DNA from: Vagococcus fluvialis
GTDB taxonomy: Bacteria; Bacillota; Bacilli; Lactobacillales; Vagococcaceae
NCBI RefSeq assembly: GCF_003337315.1
Contig: NZ_QPJV01000009.1
Coordinates: 33,897 to 97,896, forward strand
DNA length: 64,000 nucleotides
Direction: 5' to 3'
Below are positions 1-8,878 of this stretch, one piece after another. The first letter of the stretch is position 1; every line of letters starts with the position of its first letter. The notes beneath the pieces are model-generated. The model was not told the origin of the DNA and did not search any database. It worked only from the letters and a program-made list of their open reading frames with translations. Both the position numbers and the translations under genes were made by a program.

Positions 1-1
1 G

Positions 2-949
2 ACATCTGAAGAGGTAATAGAAGAAGTAGTAGTAGAAGTTAAAGAGATTGCTACAAAAGTAGAAGAAAGTTCTGTTAAAACAGATAAAGTCCGTGCCACT
101 CCTGCAGCTAGAAGATTAGCTCGTTTAAATAACGTAGATTTATGTAACGTTAAAGGTAGTGGACCAAGAAATAGAGTACAAGCTCAAGATATCTTAAGTT
201 ATCAACCAGCAGTTACTGGTTCAGCTGTTACAACAGTAGCAGATGATGAGTTTGAGTTAATTCCTTGGACTCCTATGAGAAAAATTATTTCAGAAAATAT
301 GGTTCAAAGTAAACGTGAGGTACCTCATGTTGTGATGACAGCAGAAGTTGATATGACTAAAGTTGTCTCACTTAGAAAAGACTTAATCTCACTTGTTGAA
401 GAAGAAACAAATGAAAGATTATCGTATTTAGAAATTATTACTAAGGCGACAACTCGTGTACTGAAAAAATATCCTATCTTTAACTCACGTTCTTCAGAAG
501 AGGGAATTTATCAATACAAACATGTAAACATGGGAATTGCAGTTGCTCTTGAAGATGGATTAATTGTTCCAGTTGTAAAGAATGCAGATAAAAAAGGCTT
601 AGCTGAATTGACAACAGATATTAAAGAATTAACAAGAAAAGCTAGAAATAGTCAATTAACAAAAGATGAGATGACTGGTGCAACATTTACAATTAGTTCA
701 TTAGGTAAATCTAAAGTGAAACATTTTACACCAATTATTAATTACCCAGAAGCAGCTATATTAGGTATTGGTGGAATGTATGAAAAACAAGAAATTATAA
801 CAGAAAACGGTGAAGTTAAAGTAATTAATAAACCAGTAGTGGAATTAAGTTTATCATTTGATCACCGAGTTGTTGACGGGGCTCCGGCGTCTAATTTCTT
901 ATCAGATTTAGTTACAATTTTAGAAGAACCAATGAGTTTATTGCTGTAA
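2..949 (+). CDS. Dihydrolipoamide acyltransferase (E2), C-terminal part
   Basis: E2 subunit of a 2-oxo acid dehydrogenase complex, which transfers the acyl group from lipoamide to CoA. The reading frame is open from base 2, so the N-terminal lipoyl domain lies outside the window. Visible parts are an Ala/Pro/Glu-rich linker, a peripheral subunit binding domain (begins VRATPAARRLARLN, about bases 92-210) and the catalytic domain ending with the active-site motif DHRVVDG near the C terminus. It is 13 bp upstream of the E3 gene, as expected for a pdh-type operon. Whether the complex acts on pyruvate, acetoin or branched-chain acids cannot be decided without the E1 genes; the partner E3 looks most like pyruvate dehydrogenase E3. 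Confidence 0.93.
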   Translation, partial: TSEEVIEEVVVEVKEIATKVEESSVKTDKVRATPAARRLARLNNVDLCNVKGSGPRNRVQAQDILSYQPAVTGSAVTTVADDEFELIPWTPMRKIISENMVQSKREVPHVVMTAEVDMTKVVSLRKDLISLVEEETNERLSYLEIITKATTRVLKKYPIFNSRSSEEGIYQYKHVNMGIAVALEDGLIVPVVKNADKKGLAELTTDIKELTRKARNSQLTKDEMTGATFTISSLGKSKVKHFTPIINYPEAAILGIGGMYEKQEIITENGEVKVINKPVVELSLSFDHRVVDGAPASNFLSDLVTILEEPMSLLL

Positions 950-962
950 GGGAGAATTAGTT

Positions 963-2357
963 ATGACAGAAAAAACTGATGTAGTTGTTATAGGAGCTGG
1001 TCCTGGAGGTTATGTTGCTGCGATTAGAGCGGCGCAATTAGGAAAAAAAGTAACCATTATTGAGGCTGAAAATATTGGGGGTGTCTGTCTAAACGTAGGT
1101 TGTATTCCTTCAAAAGCTCTAATAAGTGCAGGCCATAGATATCAAGAATCTCTTGGTTCTACTTTTATGGGAATTGGTAACAAAGAAACAACATTAGATT
1201 TTAAGCAACTTCAAAAATGGAAAGACCAGACAGTTGTTAATACATTAACTTCTGGAATAGAGATGTTACTTAAAAAAAATAAAGTAACAATTGTTCGTGG
1301 TTTCGCTGAGTTTGAAAGTAAGAATATGCTGAAAATTACTAATAAGGATAAAAAAATAAATCAGTTAACTTTTAGTGATGCGATAGTAGCAACAGGAAGT
1401 CGTCCAATTGAAATACCAGGTTTTGAATTTTCAAAACGTATTATAGATTCTACTGGTGGTTTGAATTTAGCGGAACTACCTGAAAAATTATCGATTATTG
1501 GTGGAGGATACATTGGTTGTGAGTTAGCAGGTGCTTATGCAAATCTTGGGGCTAAGGTAACGTTAATCGAGGGAGCAGAGCGTATATTACCTAACTTTGA
1601 ATCGGATATTTCCAAAATAGTTTCTGATTCATTAGTAAAAAAAGGTGTTCAAATTATTACATCTGCTAAAGCTAAAAAATCAGAAGAATCAGCAACAAGT
1701 GTTACAACTACAATTGAAACTGCTAAAGGTGACTTAGTTGATCATGCTGATTATTTGATGGTAACAGTGGGTAGAAGACCTAATACAGAGAAACTAAATC
1801 TAGAAAAAATAGGTGTGAAACTTGAAAAGAATGGTTTAATTCAGGTTAATAATAAATATCAATCCTCTGTAAGTAATGTTTATGCCATTGGAGATGTAGT
1901 AGCTGGTTTAGCTTTAGCTCATAAAGCGAGTTATGATGCTAAAATTGCGGCTGGTGTCATTGCAGGAGAGAATATTATTAAAGATTATCGCTGTATCCCA
2001 TCTATTTGTTTTACGGATCCAGAAGTCTCTATGGTTGGTTTATCTGAACAAGAAGCAAAAGCGGAGAAACTTAATGTCAGTGTTAGTCAATTTCCATTAC
2101 AGGCAAATGGACGGGCGATAACGTTAAATCAAACAAGTGGTTTTGTTAGATTAGTTTATTTAAGTGATACAAAAGAATTAGTTGGAGCCCAGATTGTAGG
2201 AGCAAATGCAAGTGACTTAATTACTGAGTTAACAATGGCAATTGAAAACTATTTAACTCTTGAAGATATTTCATTAATTATTCATGGACATCCAACACTC
2301 TCAGAAGCAGTTATGGATACTGCTGAAATCGGAATGGGATTACCAATTCATTTTTAA
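963..2357 (+). CDS. lpdA: Dihydrolipoamide dehydrogenase (E3)
   Basis: Flavoprotein that reoxidises dihydrolipoamide on E2 and passes electrons to NAD+. It has the FAD-binding GxGxxG at residues 11-16, the redox disulfide CLNVGC (Cys42, Cys47), the NAD-binding GGGYIG near residue 180, a second FAD motif AIGDV, and the C-terminal active-site motif HGHPTLSE, where most family members have HAHPT. At 464 residues it is of normal family length. A GGGAGAA ribosome site precedes the ATG. It is the last gene of the E2-E3 operon. No clear intrinsic terminator is seen before the riboswitch region that follows. Confidence 0.95.
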   Translation: MTEKTDVVVIGAGPGGYVAAIRAAQLGKKVTIIEAENIGGVCLNVGCIPSKALISAGHRYQESLGSTFMGIGNKETTLDFKQLQKWKDQTVVNTLTSGIEMLLKKNKVTIVRGFAEFESKNMLKITNKDKKINQLTFSDAIVATGSRPIEIPGFEFSKRIIDSTGGLNLAELPEKLSIIGGGYIGCELAGAYANLGAKVTLIEGAERILPNFESDISKIVSDSLVKKGVQIITSAKAKKSEESATSVTTTIETAKGDLVDHADYLMVTVGRRPNTEKLNLEKIGVKLEKNGLIQVNNKYQSSVSNVYAIGDVVAGLALAHKASYDAKIAAGVIAGENIIKDYRCIPSICFTDPEVSMVGLSEQEAKAEKLNVSVSQFPLQANGRAITLNQTSGFVRLVYLSDTKELVGAQIVGANASDLITELTMAIENYLTLEDISLIIHGHPTLSEAVMDTAEIGMGLPIHF

Positions 2358-2506
2358 TTAACGTTATTTGTAAAAAATTAAACTAATAAGCTAATATTAT
2401 CGTGTGTTTGAAGCCTTTAGCAAAATAAATAAATTATTATTAAATAGAAATGGCTAGTTTCACAAATGAAAGCGTGTTATACTCTAGCCATAACTTAATA
2501 TTAGAA

Positions 2507-2579
2507 ACATTTGGGGTGCGTAAAAGCTGAGATAATACCCATTGAATCTGCTCCAGTTAGTACTGGCGAAGAGAAATGT
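2507..2579 (+). promoter_or_regulatory. TPP (THI-box) riboswitch aptamer
   Basis: Matches the thiamine pyrophosphate aptamer: closing helix ACATTT (2507-2512) with AAATGT (2574-2579), GGGGTGC at 2513-2519, the GCTGAGA core at 2526-2532 followed by ACCC at 2537-2540, TGAATCTG at 2543-2550, and the CCAGT-ACTGG arm (2553-2566) with CGAAGAGAAA. It sits 175 bp upstream of a thiamine salvage operon. A likely promoter has its -10 TATACT at 2478-2483 with a poor -35. The intergenic stretch 2358-2753 holds only this riboswitch and its terminator. Confidence 0.95.
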
Positions 2580-2636
2580 ATTCAATGAACGTTGAACAAT
2601 AGTTGTTTAACCTATCTAATTAATTCTGTCTTTATA

Positions 2637-2666
2637 CCCCTGCCAATTTTTTGGTGGGGATTTTTT
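2637..2666 (+). terminator. Riboswitch-controlled terminator
   Basis: CCCC-TG-CCAA pairs with TTGG-T-GGGG and is followed by six T. It lies between the TPP aptamer and ykoE, so it is the expression platform: TPP binding should favour this hairpin and stop transcription of the operon. A small alternative hairpin, TTCAA/TTGAA at 2581-2596, lies between aptamer and terminator. Confidence 0.85.
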
Positions 2667-2753
2667 ATTGGCAAAATATTAGTAGGGTGAAATCTACTTG
2701 TGTGATACCTTCTTTTGTTTCTTAATTAGGGAAATAAAAGGGGGTATTTTTTT

Positions 2754-3317
2754 ATGAGTTCAAAATGGACTGTACAAGATGTTGTATTATTAGCGTTTCT
2801 TGCGTTTTTATTTGGTGGTGTTTTTATGGGAGCAGGTCTTTTATATGCCATTTTATCAGCAGCATTAACACCATTAGGGTTGGCACCATTTGCTAATGAA
2901 ATTTTATTTGGCATGTGGACTATGGCTGCACCAATGGCGGGGATGTTGATTCCTAAAAAGGGAAGTTCAACTTTAGGTGAAGTTTTAGCAGCTTTAGCGG
3001 AAATGCTTTATGGTTCTTACTTTGGTCCTGGTGTTTTAGTTTCAGGATTTATTCAAGGGTTAGGAACTGAGTTAGGCTTTATTGCTACTAAATACAAACG
3101 TTTTGATACAGTGGCGTTAATATATGGTGCTATTGGTACATCTGTTTTAAGTTTTGGGTATGAGTTTTTTAAATTTGGTTACGGTACTTTTGGTATTGGA
3201 ATGATTTTGAGTTTATTTGTGGTTCGTTTGTTATCGGTTTTATTCTTTGGTGTTGTCATGGTTTCCTTAATTATGAAGAGTTACAACCGCGTACAACAAT
3301 TAGCTGGAGCTAGATAA
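2754..3317 (+). CDS. ykoE: Thiamine precursor ECF transporter S component YkoE
   Basis: Substrate-capture membrane subunit of the YkoEDC energy-coupling factor importer, which takes up thiamine or its pyrimidine precursor HMP. The 187-residue protein is very hydrophobic, with about five membrane segments, and shows the YkoE-family N terminus W-T-V-Q-D-V-V and the FGMW/PKKG region. It is the first gene under the TPP riboswitch and is followed 2 bp later by the ATPase gene ykoD, the standard ykoEDC order. An AAAAGGGGG ribosome site precedes the ATG. Confidence 0.92.
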   Translation: MSSKWTVQDVVLLAFLAFLFGGVFMGAGLLYAILSAALTPLGLAPFANEILFGMWTMAAPMAGMLIPKKGSSTLGEVLAALAEMLYGSYFGPGVLVSGFIQGLGTELGFIATKYKRFDTVALIYGAIGTSVLSFGYEFFKFGYGTFGIGMILSLFVVRLLSVLFFGVVMVSLIMKSYNRVQQLAGAR

Positions 3318-3319
3318 AG

Positions 3320-4714
3320 ATGAAAGTAGAATTAGATAATCTATCCTTTAAAAGAGGAGAACAATATATTTTTAAACATCTCAATTACGGATTTCATCCT
3401 GGAACATTCAATATTTTAAGAGGCGATAGTGGAAGCGGCAAATCGACTTTACTTCGAGTTATTGCAGGATTTGCAAACCTAGAATTTGATGGACAAGTAT
3501 TGATAGATGGCATAAGTCAGCATTCCTTACCTATCTCTCAAAGAGCAAGCAAGGTTGGCATGGTGTTTCAAAATCCAAATCAACAATTTACTATGAGAAC
3601 ACTACGTCGTGAAATTACCTTTGCTTTAGAAAACTTAGGTCTTAATTATGACCAAATTCAAGAACGCCTAAAACAAGCAACTTACTTAAGTAAAACTGAG
3701 CGTTTTTTAGATCAAGATTTAGTCAGCCTGTCTGGTGGAGAGAAACAACGAGCTTCGATTACAGTTTTGCTAGCAATGGATGCACCAATTTTATTATTAG
3801 ATGAACCTTTTGCTAGTATCGATGAAAACTCTAGGTATGAGCTGATAAAACTATTAGCTGAGTTACGAGATTTAGGTAAAACCATCATCCTTTGTGACCA
3901 TGATTTATCAGGTTATGAACATATGGTAGATCAGGTAGTGACACTATCTAACAACGAATTAAGTCAGGAAAATTTATCGATTTTAAGTAATAAGCCAACC
4001 ATCACTTTATCTAAATCAAAAACTAATCAAACAGGGTTACTTCAGTTAGAAAAACTTTCCTATAGCCAAGGGAAAAGAACATTACTTTCCCCAACGAACT
4101 ATACATTTAATAAAGGGATTACAACGATTACAGGAGACAATGGTGTTGGAAAATCAACTTTACTAAGCGCTATTGTTCAGCAACAAAAGTATCAAGGGAA
4201 TATGTTTTTATCAGGCACCAAAATTAAAAAAAGAAAATCCTTATATCAAGAAGTGACTCTAGCTGTGCAAGATGCCACACATCAATTTGTACAACTAACG
4301 CCAAAAGAGGAATTAGCTTTTAATATTCAATTAAACGAAGAACAACAGAAAAAACAAATGGCAGTTTTAGAAGAGTTAGGCTTAATAGATAAACTTGAAG
4401 GCAGTTTATTCCACTTAAGTGAAGGTCAGAAAAAGATGATTCAGCTTACTACTATGCTAACTTTAGAGCGGAAATTATTACTACTAGATGAACCATTTAC
4501 TGGATTAGACGAAAAAGCCTGTCGAATTTTTATGGATTGGATGCTTGAAAAATCAAAAGAACAAAGCTTCATTATTGTTTCTCATAGACTAGCACCTTTA
4601 TCAGGTCACAGTGATTATCATGTATCTCTTAAAAATAAACAACTAAATTTTGTAGGTGAAACCAGTCAAAGAGAGGGTGAAAAACGTGAATACAGTCAAA
4701 ACCAATACGCTTAA
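3320..4714 (+). CDS. ykoD: ECF transporter ATPase YkoD (fused double ATPase)
   Basis: Energising subunit of the YkoEDC importer. Two ABC ATPase domains are fused in one chain: the first has Walker A GDSGSGKST, signature LSGGEKQR and Walker B LLLLDEP; the second, from about residue 235, has Walker A GDNGVGKST, a divergent signature LSEGQKKM and Walker B LLLLDEP. The 464-residue length fits a fused EcfA-EcfA' pair. The gene overlaps the start of ykoC. The unusual second signature motif is common in such fused proteins, where the two sites are often unequal (family knowledge). Confidence 0.93.
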   Translation: MKVELDNLSFKRGEQYIFKHLNYGFHPGTFNILRGDSGSGKSTLLRVIAGFANLEFDGQVLIDGISQHSLPISQRASKVGMVFQNPNQQFTMRTLRREITFALENLGLNYDQIQERLKQATYLSKTERFLDQDLVSLSGGEKQRASITVLLAMDAPILLLDEPFASIDENSRYELIKLLAELRDLGKTIILCDHDLSGYEHMVDQVVTLSNNELSQENLSILSNKPTITLSKSKTNQTGLLQLEKLSYSQGKRTLLSPTNYTFNKGITTITGDNGVGKSTLLSAIVQQQKYQGNMFLSGTKIKKRKSLYQEVTLAVQDATHQFVQLTPKEELAFNIQLNEEQQKKQMAVLEELGLIDKLEGSLFHLSEGQKKMIQLTTMLTLERKLLLLDEPFTGLDEKACRIFMDWMLEKSKEQSFIIVSHRLAPLSGHSDYHVSLKNKQLNFVGETSQREGEKREYSQNQYA

Positions 4715-5342
4715 TTTAACTTTTATACTCATGTTTTTTACTTTGGAAATTTCATTTACAAAATCACTTGAATTAAATATTTTTATTGTGTTACTCAGTA
4801 TCATATTTTTACTCTATAAAAAAAGTTGGTATGGATTAATTGGATTATTTTTATTGCCCTTAATCCCAGCTTTATCGACTTATTGGTCTGTAATGGTTCA
4901 TGGCTCTGGAAGCAGTGATGCGTGGCTACTTTTTAGTCGAACTTTTGCTTTTGCTGCTTTAGGGATGATGTTTGCTTTTGGTATTGATTTAGAAGAATTG
5001 TTGCTAATTTTAGAACAGAAAAAAGTGCCACAAAGTTTCATTTACGGAATTTTAGTTGTGTTACATGCGATTCCAGATATTAAAAGAGAAATCATAGGCC
5101 TTAAAAATGCTAGCTTACTGCGAGGCAAAAAGATGTCAGCTTTTTCACCATTTCTATATTTGAAAACAATTTTTATTGCTTTTAACTGGCGAGATCAATA
5201 TACAGAGGCCATGATTTCAAGAGGTTTTGATGATCAAGGGAAAAGACAAGCCTCTCTTGATTTTCAAACACCTAAACTTTATTTATTAGCATCAGCATCA
5301 TTAATTATATTAGGAAATAGTTTACTATTTATATCATTTTAG
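4686..5342 (+). CDS. ykoC: ECF transporter T component YkoC
   Basis: CbiQ-family transmembrane coupling subunit of the YkoEDC importer. The GTG at 4686 is chosen because AGAGAGGG (4670-4677) lies 8 nt upstream; a GTG at 4656 lacks a good site. This start overlaps the end of ykoD by 29 bp, suggesting translational coupling. The protein (218 residues) has four to five membrane segments and the cytoplasmic coupling region with LLRGKK and SRGFD, the latter matching the A-R-G-type motif that contacts the ATPases. It precedes tenA by 12 bp. Confidence 0.9.
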   Translation: MNTVKTNTLNLTFILMFFTLEISFTKSLELNIFIVLLSIIFLLYKKSWYGLIGLFLLPLIPALSTYWSVMVHGSGSSDAWLLFSRTFAFAALGMMFAFGIDLEELLLILEQKKVPQSFIYGILVVLHAIPDIKREIIGLKNASLLRGKKMSAFSPFLYLKTIFIAFNWRDQYTEAMISRGFDDQGKRQASLDFQTPKLYLLASASLIILGNSLLFISF

Positions 5343-5354
5343 GAGGAAAAATAG

Positions 5355-6041
5355 ATGTTTACAAAAAAAGCTAGAGCGTTAACGATTCCACATTGGGAAG
5401 GGAGTTTCTCTCATCCGTTTATTAAAGAACTTCAAGATGGTTCATTAGGAGCAGAGGAATTTCGTTATTACCTGATTCAAGATAGATATTACTTAGAACA
5501 TTTTAGTCGTATCCATTTATTAATTGCAGAACAAATGAAAGACAAAGAAGTAAAAGAGATGTTACTAACAGGTGCAAAGCATTTAGCAGAAGGAGAAATT
5601 TCAATTCGTGAAGGATTTTTTAAAGAGTTAAATATAACAGATGAAGAAATTGCCTCTACACCTATTGCACCAACTGCTTATAACTATGTTTCTCATATGT
5701 ATCGCCAATTATTAGATGGCTCACTGAAAAGTGCCGTTGCAGGACTACTACCTTGTGCGTGGTTATATCAAGAAATTGGTGTTGAATTAATTAAAACAGG
5801 TTCACCAACTTCACTGTACCAACGCTGGATTGAAACTTATTCAGGAGAAGAGGCAGCCAAAGATGTTGCCCATCAATGTACCTTGATTAATCGATTGTAT
5901 GAGTCAGCAGATGAAAAAGAAAAACAGCAAATGATTGATGCTTTTGTTATCAGCTCTCGCATGGAATATTTATTTTGGGATATGTCATATACCCTTCAAA
6001 AATGGCCGGAAGGTGATGTAAATGCCACAAGCAAATACTAA
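5355..6041 (+). CDS. tenA: Thiaminase II / aminopyrimidine aminohydrolase TenA
   Basis: Salvage enzyme that hydrolyses degraded thiamine (formylamino/aminopyrimidine) to HMP. The family hallmarks are the N-terminal PHWEGSFSHPFI segment, the QDRYYLEHFSR helix, catalytic Cys134 in LLPCAWLY, and the C-terminal RMEYLFWDM segment with the conserved Glu. At 228 residues it is of typical length. It lies between the HMP transporter genes and the thiazole transporter gene and overlaps thiW by 20 bp. In this operon it would feed HMP to ThiD. Confidence 0.94.
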   Translation: MFTKKARALTIPHWEGSFSHPFIKELQDGSLGAEEFRYYLIQDRYYLEHFSRIHLLIAEQMKDKEVKEMLLTGAKHLAEGEISIREGFFKELNITDEEIASTPIAPTAYNYVSHMYRQLLDGSLKSAVAGLLPCAWLYQEIGVELIKTGSPTSLYQRWIETYSGEEAAKDVAHQCTLINRLYESADEKEKQQMIDAFVISSRMEYLFWDMSYTLQKWPEGDVNATSKY

Positions 6042-6576
6042 ACTTCAAAAATTAATAATTTTATCTCTAATGATTGCTCTAGACGTTGTGTTGTCCCCAC
6101 TTTTTAGAATTGAGGGAATGGCACCGATGTCTAGTGTAATGAATGTGATTGGTGTTGCTTTAATGGGGCCAATATATGGAACTGCAATGGCACTTATTTG
6201 CGGTATTCTAAGAATGTTGTTATTAGGTGTGCCTCCACTTGCTTTAACAGGTGCTGTTTTTGGTGCTTTCTTAGCTGGAATTGGCTATAAATATACAAAA
6301 AGTATCTACGGAGCTATGGTAGGTGAAATAATTGGGACAGGTTTAATCGGCTCTTTACTATCATATCCAATTATGGTCTGGTTTACAGGTAGTGCTCAAG
6401 GAATGTATTGGTTTATTTATACGCCAAGATTTTTTGGCGGTGCCATTTCAGGTTCATTAATTGGTTTTTTAGTCTATCAAAAACTAAAAACAGTCCCAAA
6501 GTTTATTCAACTTCAAGCTTACTTTAAAGGAGAAATGTTACATGGAACCCTTATTTCTAAAGAAAAGAACAGATAA
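6022..6576 (+). CDS. thiW: Thiazole (HET) transporter S component ThiW
   Basis: ECF-type substrate-binding membrane protein for the thiazole moiety of thiamine. It is 184 residues with five to six membrane segments and the ThiW-family segments RIEGMAPMSSVMNVI and YTPRFFGG. The ATG at 6022 has GGAAGGTGAT upstream and overlaps tenA. No separate ATPase accompanies it, so it must borrow an energising module, either a shared EcfAA'T or YkoCD (inference). It overlaps thiM by 35 bp, consistent with coupled uptake and phosphorylation of thiazole. Confidence 0.92.
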   Translation: MPQANTKLQKLIILSLMIALDVVLSPLFRIEGMAPMSSVMNVIGVALMGPIYGTAMALICGILRMLLLGVPPLALTGAVFGAFLAGIGYKYTKSIYGAMVGEIIGTGLIGSLLSYPIMVWFTGSAQGMYWFIYTPRFFGGAISGSLIGFLVYQKLKTVPKFIQLQAYFKGEMLHGTLISKEKNR

Positions 6577-7372
6577 ATTTTTTAAACAGTCTCCATTGAT
6601 ACATTGTGTGACAAATGAAATCACCTGTGAAAGTATGGCAAATGCACTACTTTATGTTAATAGTAAGCCCATTATGGCAGATGATCCTAGAGAATTTGAT
6701 GAACTATTCCAGCAAACAAATAGTTTATTACTTAACTTAGGTCATCTTTCTCCTGAAAGAGAAAAGCAACTAATCATTTCTAGTGAGTATGCAAAAAGAT
6801 TCAAAACGCCAACTGTTATTGATGTAGTAGGAGTTTCAGCATCTAGTTTAAGAAAAAAATTAGCCTTAGCCTTAATGACGAATGAACCGCAAGTCGTTAA
6901 AGGAAACACCTCTGAGATGAAAAAATTGGTTGATTTAGAAAGTCATGGTCGTGGTGTCGATGGTCATGCTTCTGATCAAAATCAAGCTTCTTTAGAAAAA
7001 CTCTCAGAAAAATTGAAAGAGTATACATCAAAATATCCAGAAACTTGCTTTTTAGCAACTGGCGAGACTGATGTGATTGTCACAAAAGAAGCAACTTACT
7101 TTTTGAAAAATGGCGTTCCTGAACTAGATAAAATTACAGGGACAGGAGACATGGTAGGAGCATTAATTGCTTCTTTATTAGGGCAAGGTGAAACTGTAGA
7201 AACTAGTCTTGTAATAGCTGTGTCTTATTTTAACCTTTGCGGAGAAAAAGCAGCACAACAGGTGAGTCAACCAATACCGATGTCTGATTTTAGAAATCAG
7301 TTAATGAATCAGCTTTCTACTCTTTTAGAGGAAGGAAAATGGTGGAAAGACATTAAAGGAGAAATAAAATGA
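6542..7372 (+). CDS. thiM: Hydroxyethylthiazole kinase ThiM
   Basis: Phosphorylates 4-methyl-5-(beta-hydroxyethyl)thiazole for condensation by ThiE. The protein has the family's N-terminal PLIHCVTNEITCESMAN, the VVKGNTSE motif and an anion-hole motif near residue 200. That motif reads GTGD here (Asp203), whereas many ThiM proteins, including the Bacillus subtilis one, have GTGC. Asp is the usual catalytic base of the wider ribokinase fold, so the enzyme should be active. Length 276 residues is normal. It overlaps thiE by 4 bp. Confidence 0.93.
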   Translation: MEPLFLKKRTDKFFKQSPLIHCVTNEITCESMANALLYVNSKPIMADDPREFDELFQQTNSLLLNLGHLSPEREKQLIISSEYAKRFKTPTVIDVVGVSASSLRKKLALALMTNEPQVVKGNTSEMKKLVDLESHGRGVDGHASDQNQASLEKLSEKLKEYTSKYPETCFLATGETDVIVTKEATYFLKNGVPELDKITGTGDMVGALIASLLGQGETVETSLVIAVSYFNLCGEKAAQQVSQPIPMSDFRNQLMNQLSTLLEEGKWWKDIKGEIK

Positions 7373-8022
7373 TAGAAGAAGCATTAACCTTATATTTAGT
7401 AACGAATAGTGATGGCATGAGCGAGGATAAATTTCTAGAAACTATTATTGAAGCTTGTGAAGGTGGTATTACCATGCTTCAACTAAGAGAAAAAAATGCC
7501 TCAACGAGAGATTTTTATGAACTAGCTGTAAAGGTTAAAGAGATAACAGACAGATACAATGTGCCCTTAATTATTAATGACCGAGTTGATATTTGTTTAG
7601 CAGTTGATGCAGACGGTGTTCACATTGGAGATGATGAGTTGCCAATTACTAAAACAAGAGAATTGATTGGGCCAGATAAAATATTAGGAGTCTCAGCCAA
7701 AACAGTTACAAGAGGTATTGAGGCAAAATTTGATGGAGCTGATTATTTAGGTGTCGGAGCTATTTATCCAACAACTACTAAAGTTCAAACACATTTAACC
7801 TCAATGGAAACTTTAACTAAAATTATATCTGAAAGTAAGTTACCGACTGTAGCAATAGGTGGAATTAAGGAAGATAATATTTTATCGTTTAACAACACAC
7901 CAATTTCTGGCGTTTCAATTGTTAGTGATATTATGCAAGCTGATAATGTTCCATTAAAAGTATCAAAATTAAGAGAATTAGTAGAAGAAGTCAAAGGAGC
8001 AAATTCATATGACAGTAAATAG
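7369..8022 (+). CDS. thiE: Thiamine phosphate synthase ThiE
   Basis: Joins HMP pyrophosphate and thiazole phosphate to make thiamine monophosphate. The TIM-barrel motifs are clear: QLREKN, INDRVDICLAVDADGVHIGDD (split across strands 3-4), the Pro-Thr-Thr-Thr-Lys phosphate loop, VAIGGI and VSDIM. The 217-residue length is normal. Its ATG overlaps the thiM stop (ATGA) and its own end overlaps thiD by 14 bp. With ThiM and ThiD it completes the salvage route; no thiC or thiG is present here. Confidence 0.95.
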   Translation: MIEEALTLYLVTNSDGMSEDKFLETIIEACEGGITMLQLREKNASTRDFYELAVKVKEITDRYNVPLIINDRVDICLAVDADGVHIGDDELPITKTRELIGPDKILGVSAKTVTRGIEAKFDGADYLGVGAIYPTTTKVQTHLTSMETLTKIISESKLPTVAIGGIKEDNILSFNNTPISGVSIVSDIMQADNVPLKVSKLRELVEEVKGANSYDSK

Positions 8023-8833
8023 TACCCCTCAAGTTGTAACAATTGCAGGAACAGATTCAGGAGGTGGGGCAGGGGTTCAAGCAGATTTAAAAACCTTTCA
8101 TAATAGAAATGCATTTGGTATGAGTATTGTTGTTGCATTAACAGCTCAAAATACATTAGGCGTTCAAAATGCATTTCCTGTACCAGTTGAATTTGTAACT
8201 GATCAGTTTAATTCTTTAGCAGCAGATTTTAACATCAAAGCAGCAAAAACAGGAATGCTTGCTGATGAGGAGCATGTTAAATGTGTGGTTGAGAACTTAA
8301 AAAAAGTTGATTTTGGTCCACTTGTTGTAGATCCTGTAATGATAGCAAAAGGTGGTCATGCCTTATTAAGTGAAGATGCCATTGATACAATTAAAAATGA
8401 CTTATTACCATTAGCTTTTATTGTGACTCCTAACTTACCTGAAACAGAAGTTATAGTTGGTTATCCTGTTGAAACGGAAAGCGATATGATGAGAGCGGCA
8501 GTTGATTTAAAAGAGATGGGTGTCAAACATGTGATTGTAAAAGGAGGACATCTTGAGAATAAACTAGCGCGTGATTATGTATTACTTGATTCAGGAGAAA
8601 GTTTTTGGTTATCAAGCTCTAGAATTAATACTATTAAAACCCATGGAACAGGAGATACATTCTCATCCTGTATTGCAGCTGAGCTTGCTAAGGGAACAGA
8701 AGTTAAAGAAGCTATTATTATTGGAAAAAAATTTATTCAAGGAGCCATTAAAGAAGAATTATTTGTAGGCCACGGGCATGGACCGACAAATCATTGGGCA
8801 GAACTTGATGAAAGTATTGAAATTAGCTATTAA
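8009..8833 (+). CDS. thiD: Hydroxymethylpyrimidine/phosphomethylpyrimidine kinase ThiD
   Basis: Ribokinase-fold enzyme that phosphorylates HMP and then HMP phosphate to give HMP pyrophosphate for ThiE. Signature segments are the N-terminal TIAGTDSGGGAGVQADLKTF (HMP site), DPVMIAKGG, and the catalytic anion hole THGTGDTFSS near residue 215. It is 274 residues. A start at 8009 has GTCAAAGGAG upstream inside thiE. It is the last gene of the riboswitch-controlled operon and is followed by a strong terminator. A pyridoxal kinase role is possible in this family but the context supports thiamine. Confidence 0.94.
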   Translation: MTVNSTPQVVTIAGTDSGGGAGVQADLKTFHNRNAFGMSIVVALTAQNTLGVQNAFPVPVEFVTDQFNSLAADFNIKAAKTGMLADEEHVKCVVENLKKVDFGPLVVDPVMIAKGGHALLSEDAIDTIKNDLLPLAFIVTPNLPETEVIVGYPVETESDMMRAAVDLKEMGVKHVIVKGGHLENKLARDYVLLDSGESFWLSSSRINTIKTHGTGDTFSSCIAAELAKGTEVKEAIIIGKKFIQGAIKEELFVGHGHGPTNHWAELDESIEISY

Positions 8834-8844
8834 AAGTCAAATAG

Positions 8845-8878
8845 AAAACCAGTGAAATCACTATTCACTGGTTTTTTT
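8845..8878. terminator. Bidirectional terminator, thiD / amino acid permease
   Basis: AAAACCAGTGAA pairs with TTCACTGGTTTT across a 7-nt loop, followed by T-rich sequence on both strands. It lies between the converging thiD and permease genes and includes the permease stop codon region. Confidence 0.88.

Noticed and set aside
2358..2500. Terminator directly after lpdA
   Set aside because: No convincing stem with a T run is seen in this AT-rich stretch.
7785..8174. Open frame on the minus strand across the thiE-thiD junction
   Set aside because: It lies opposite two well-supported thiamine genes, has no ribosome site and its product resembles no protein family.
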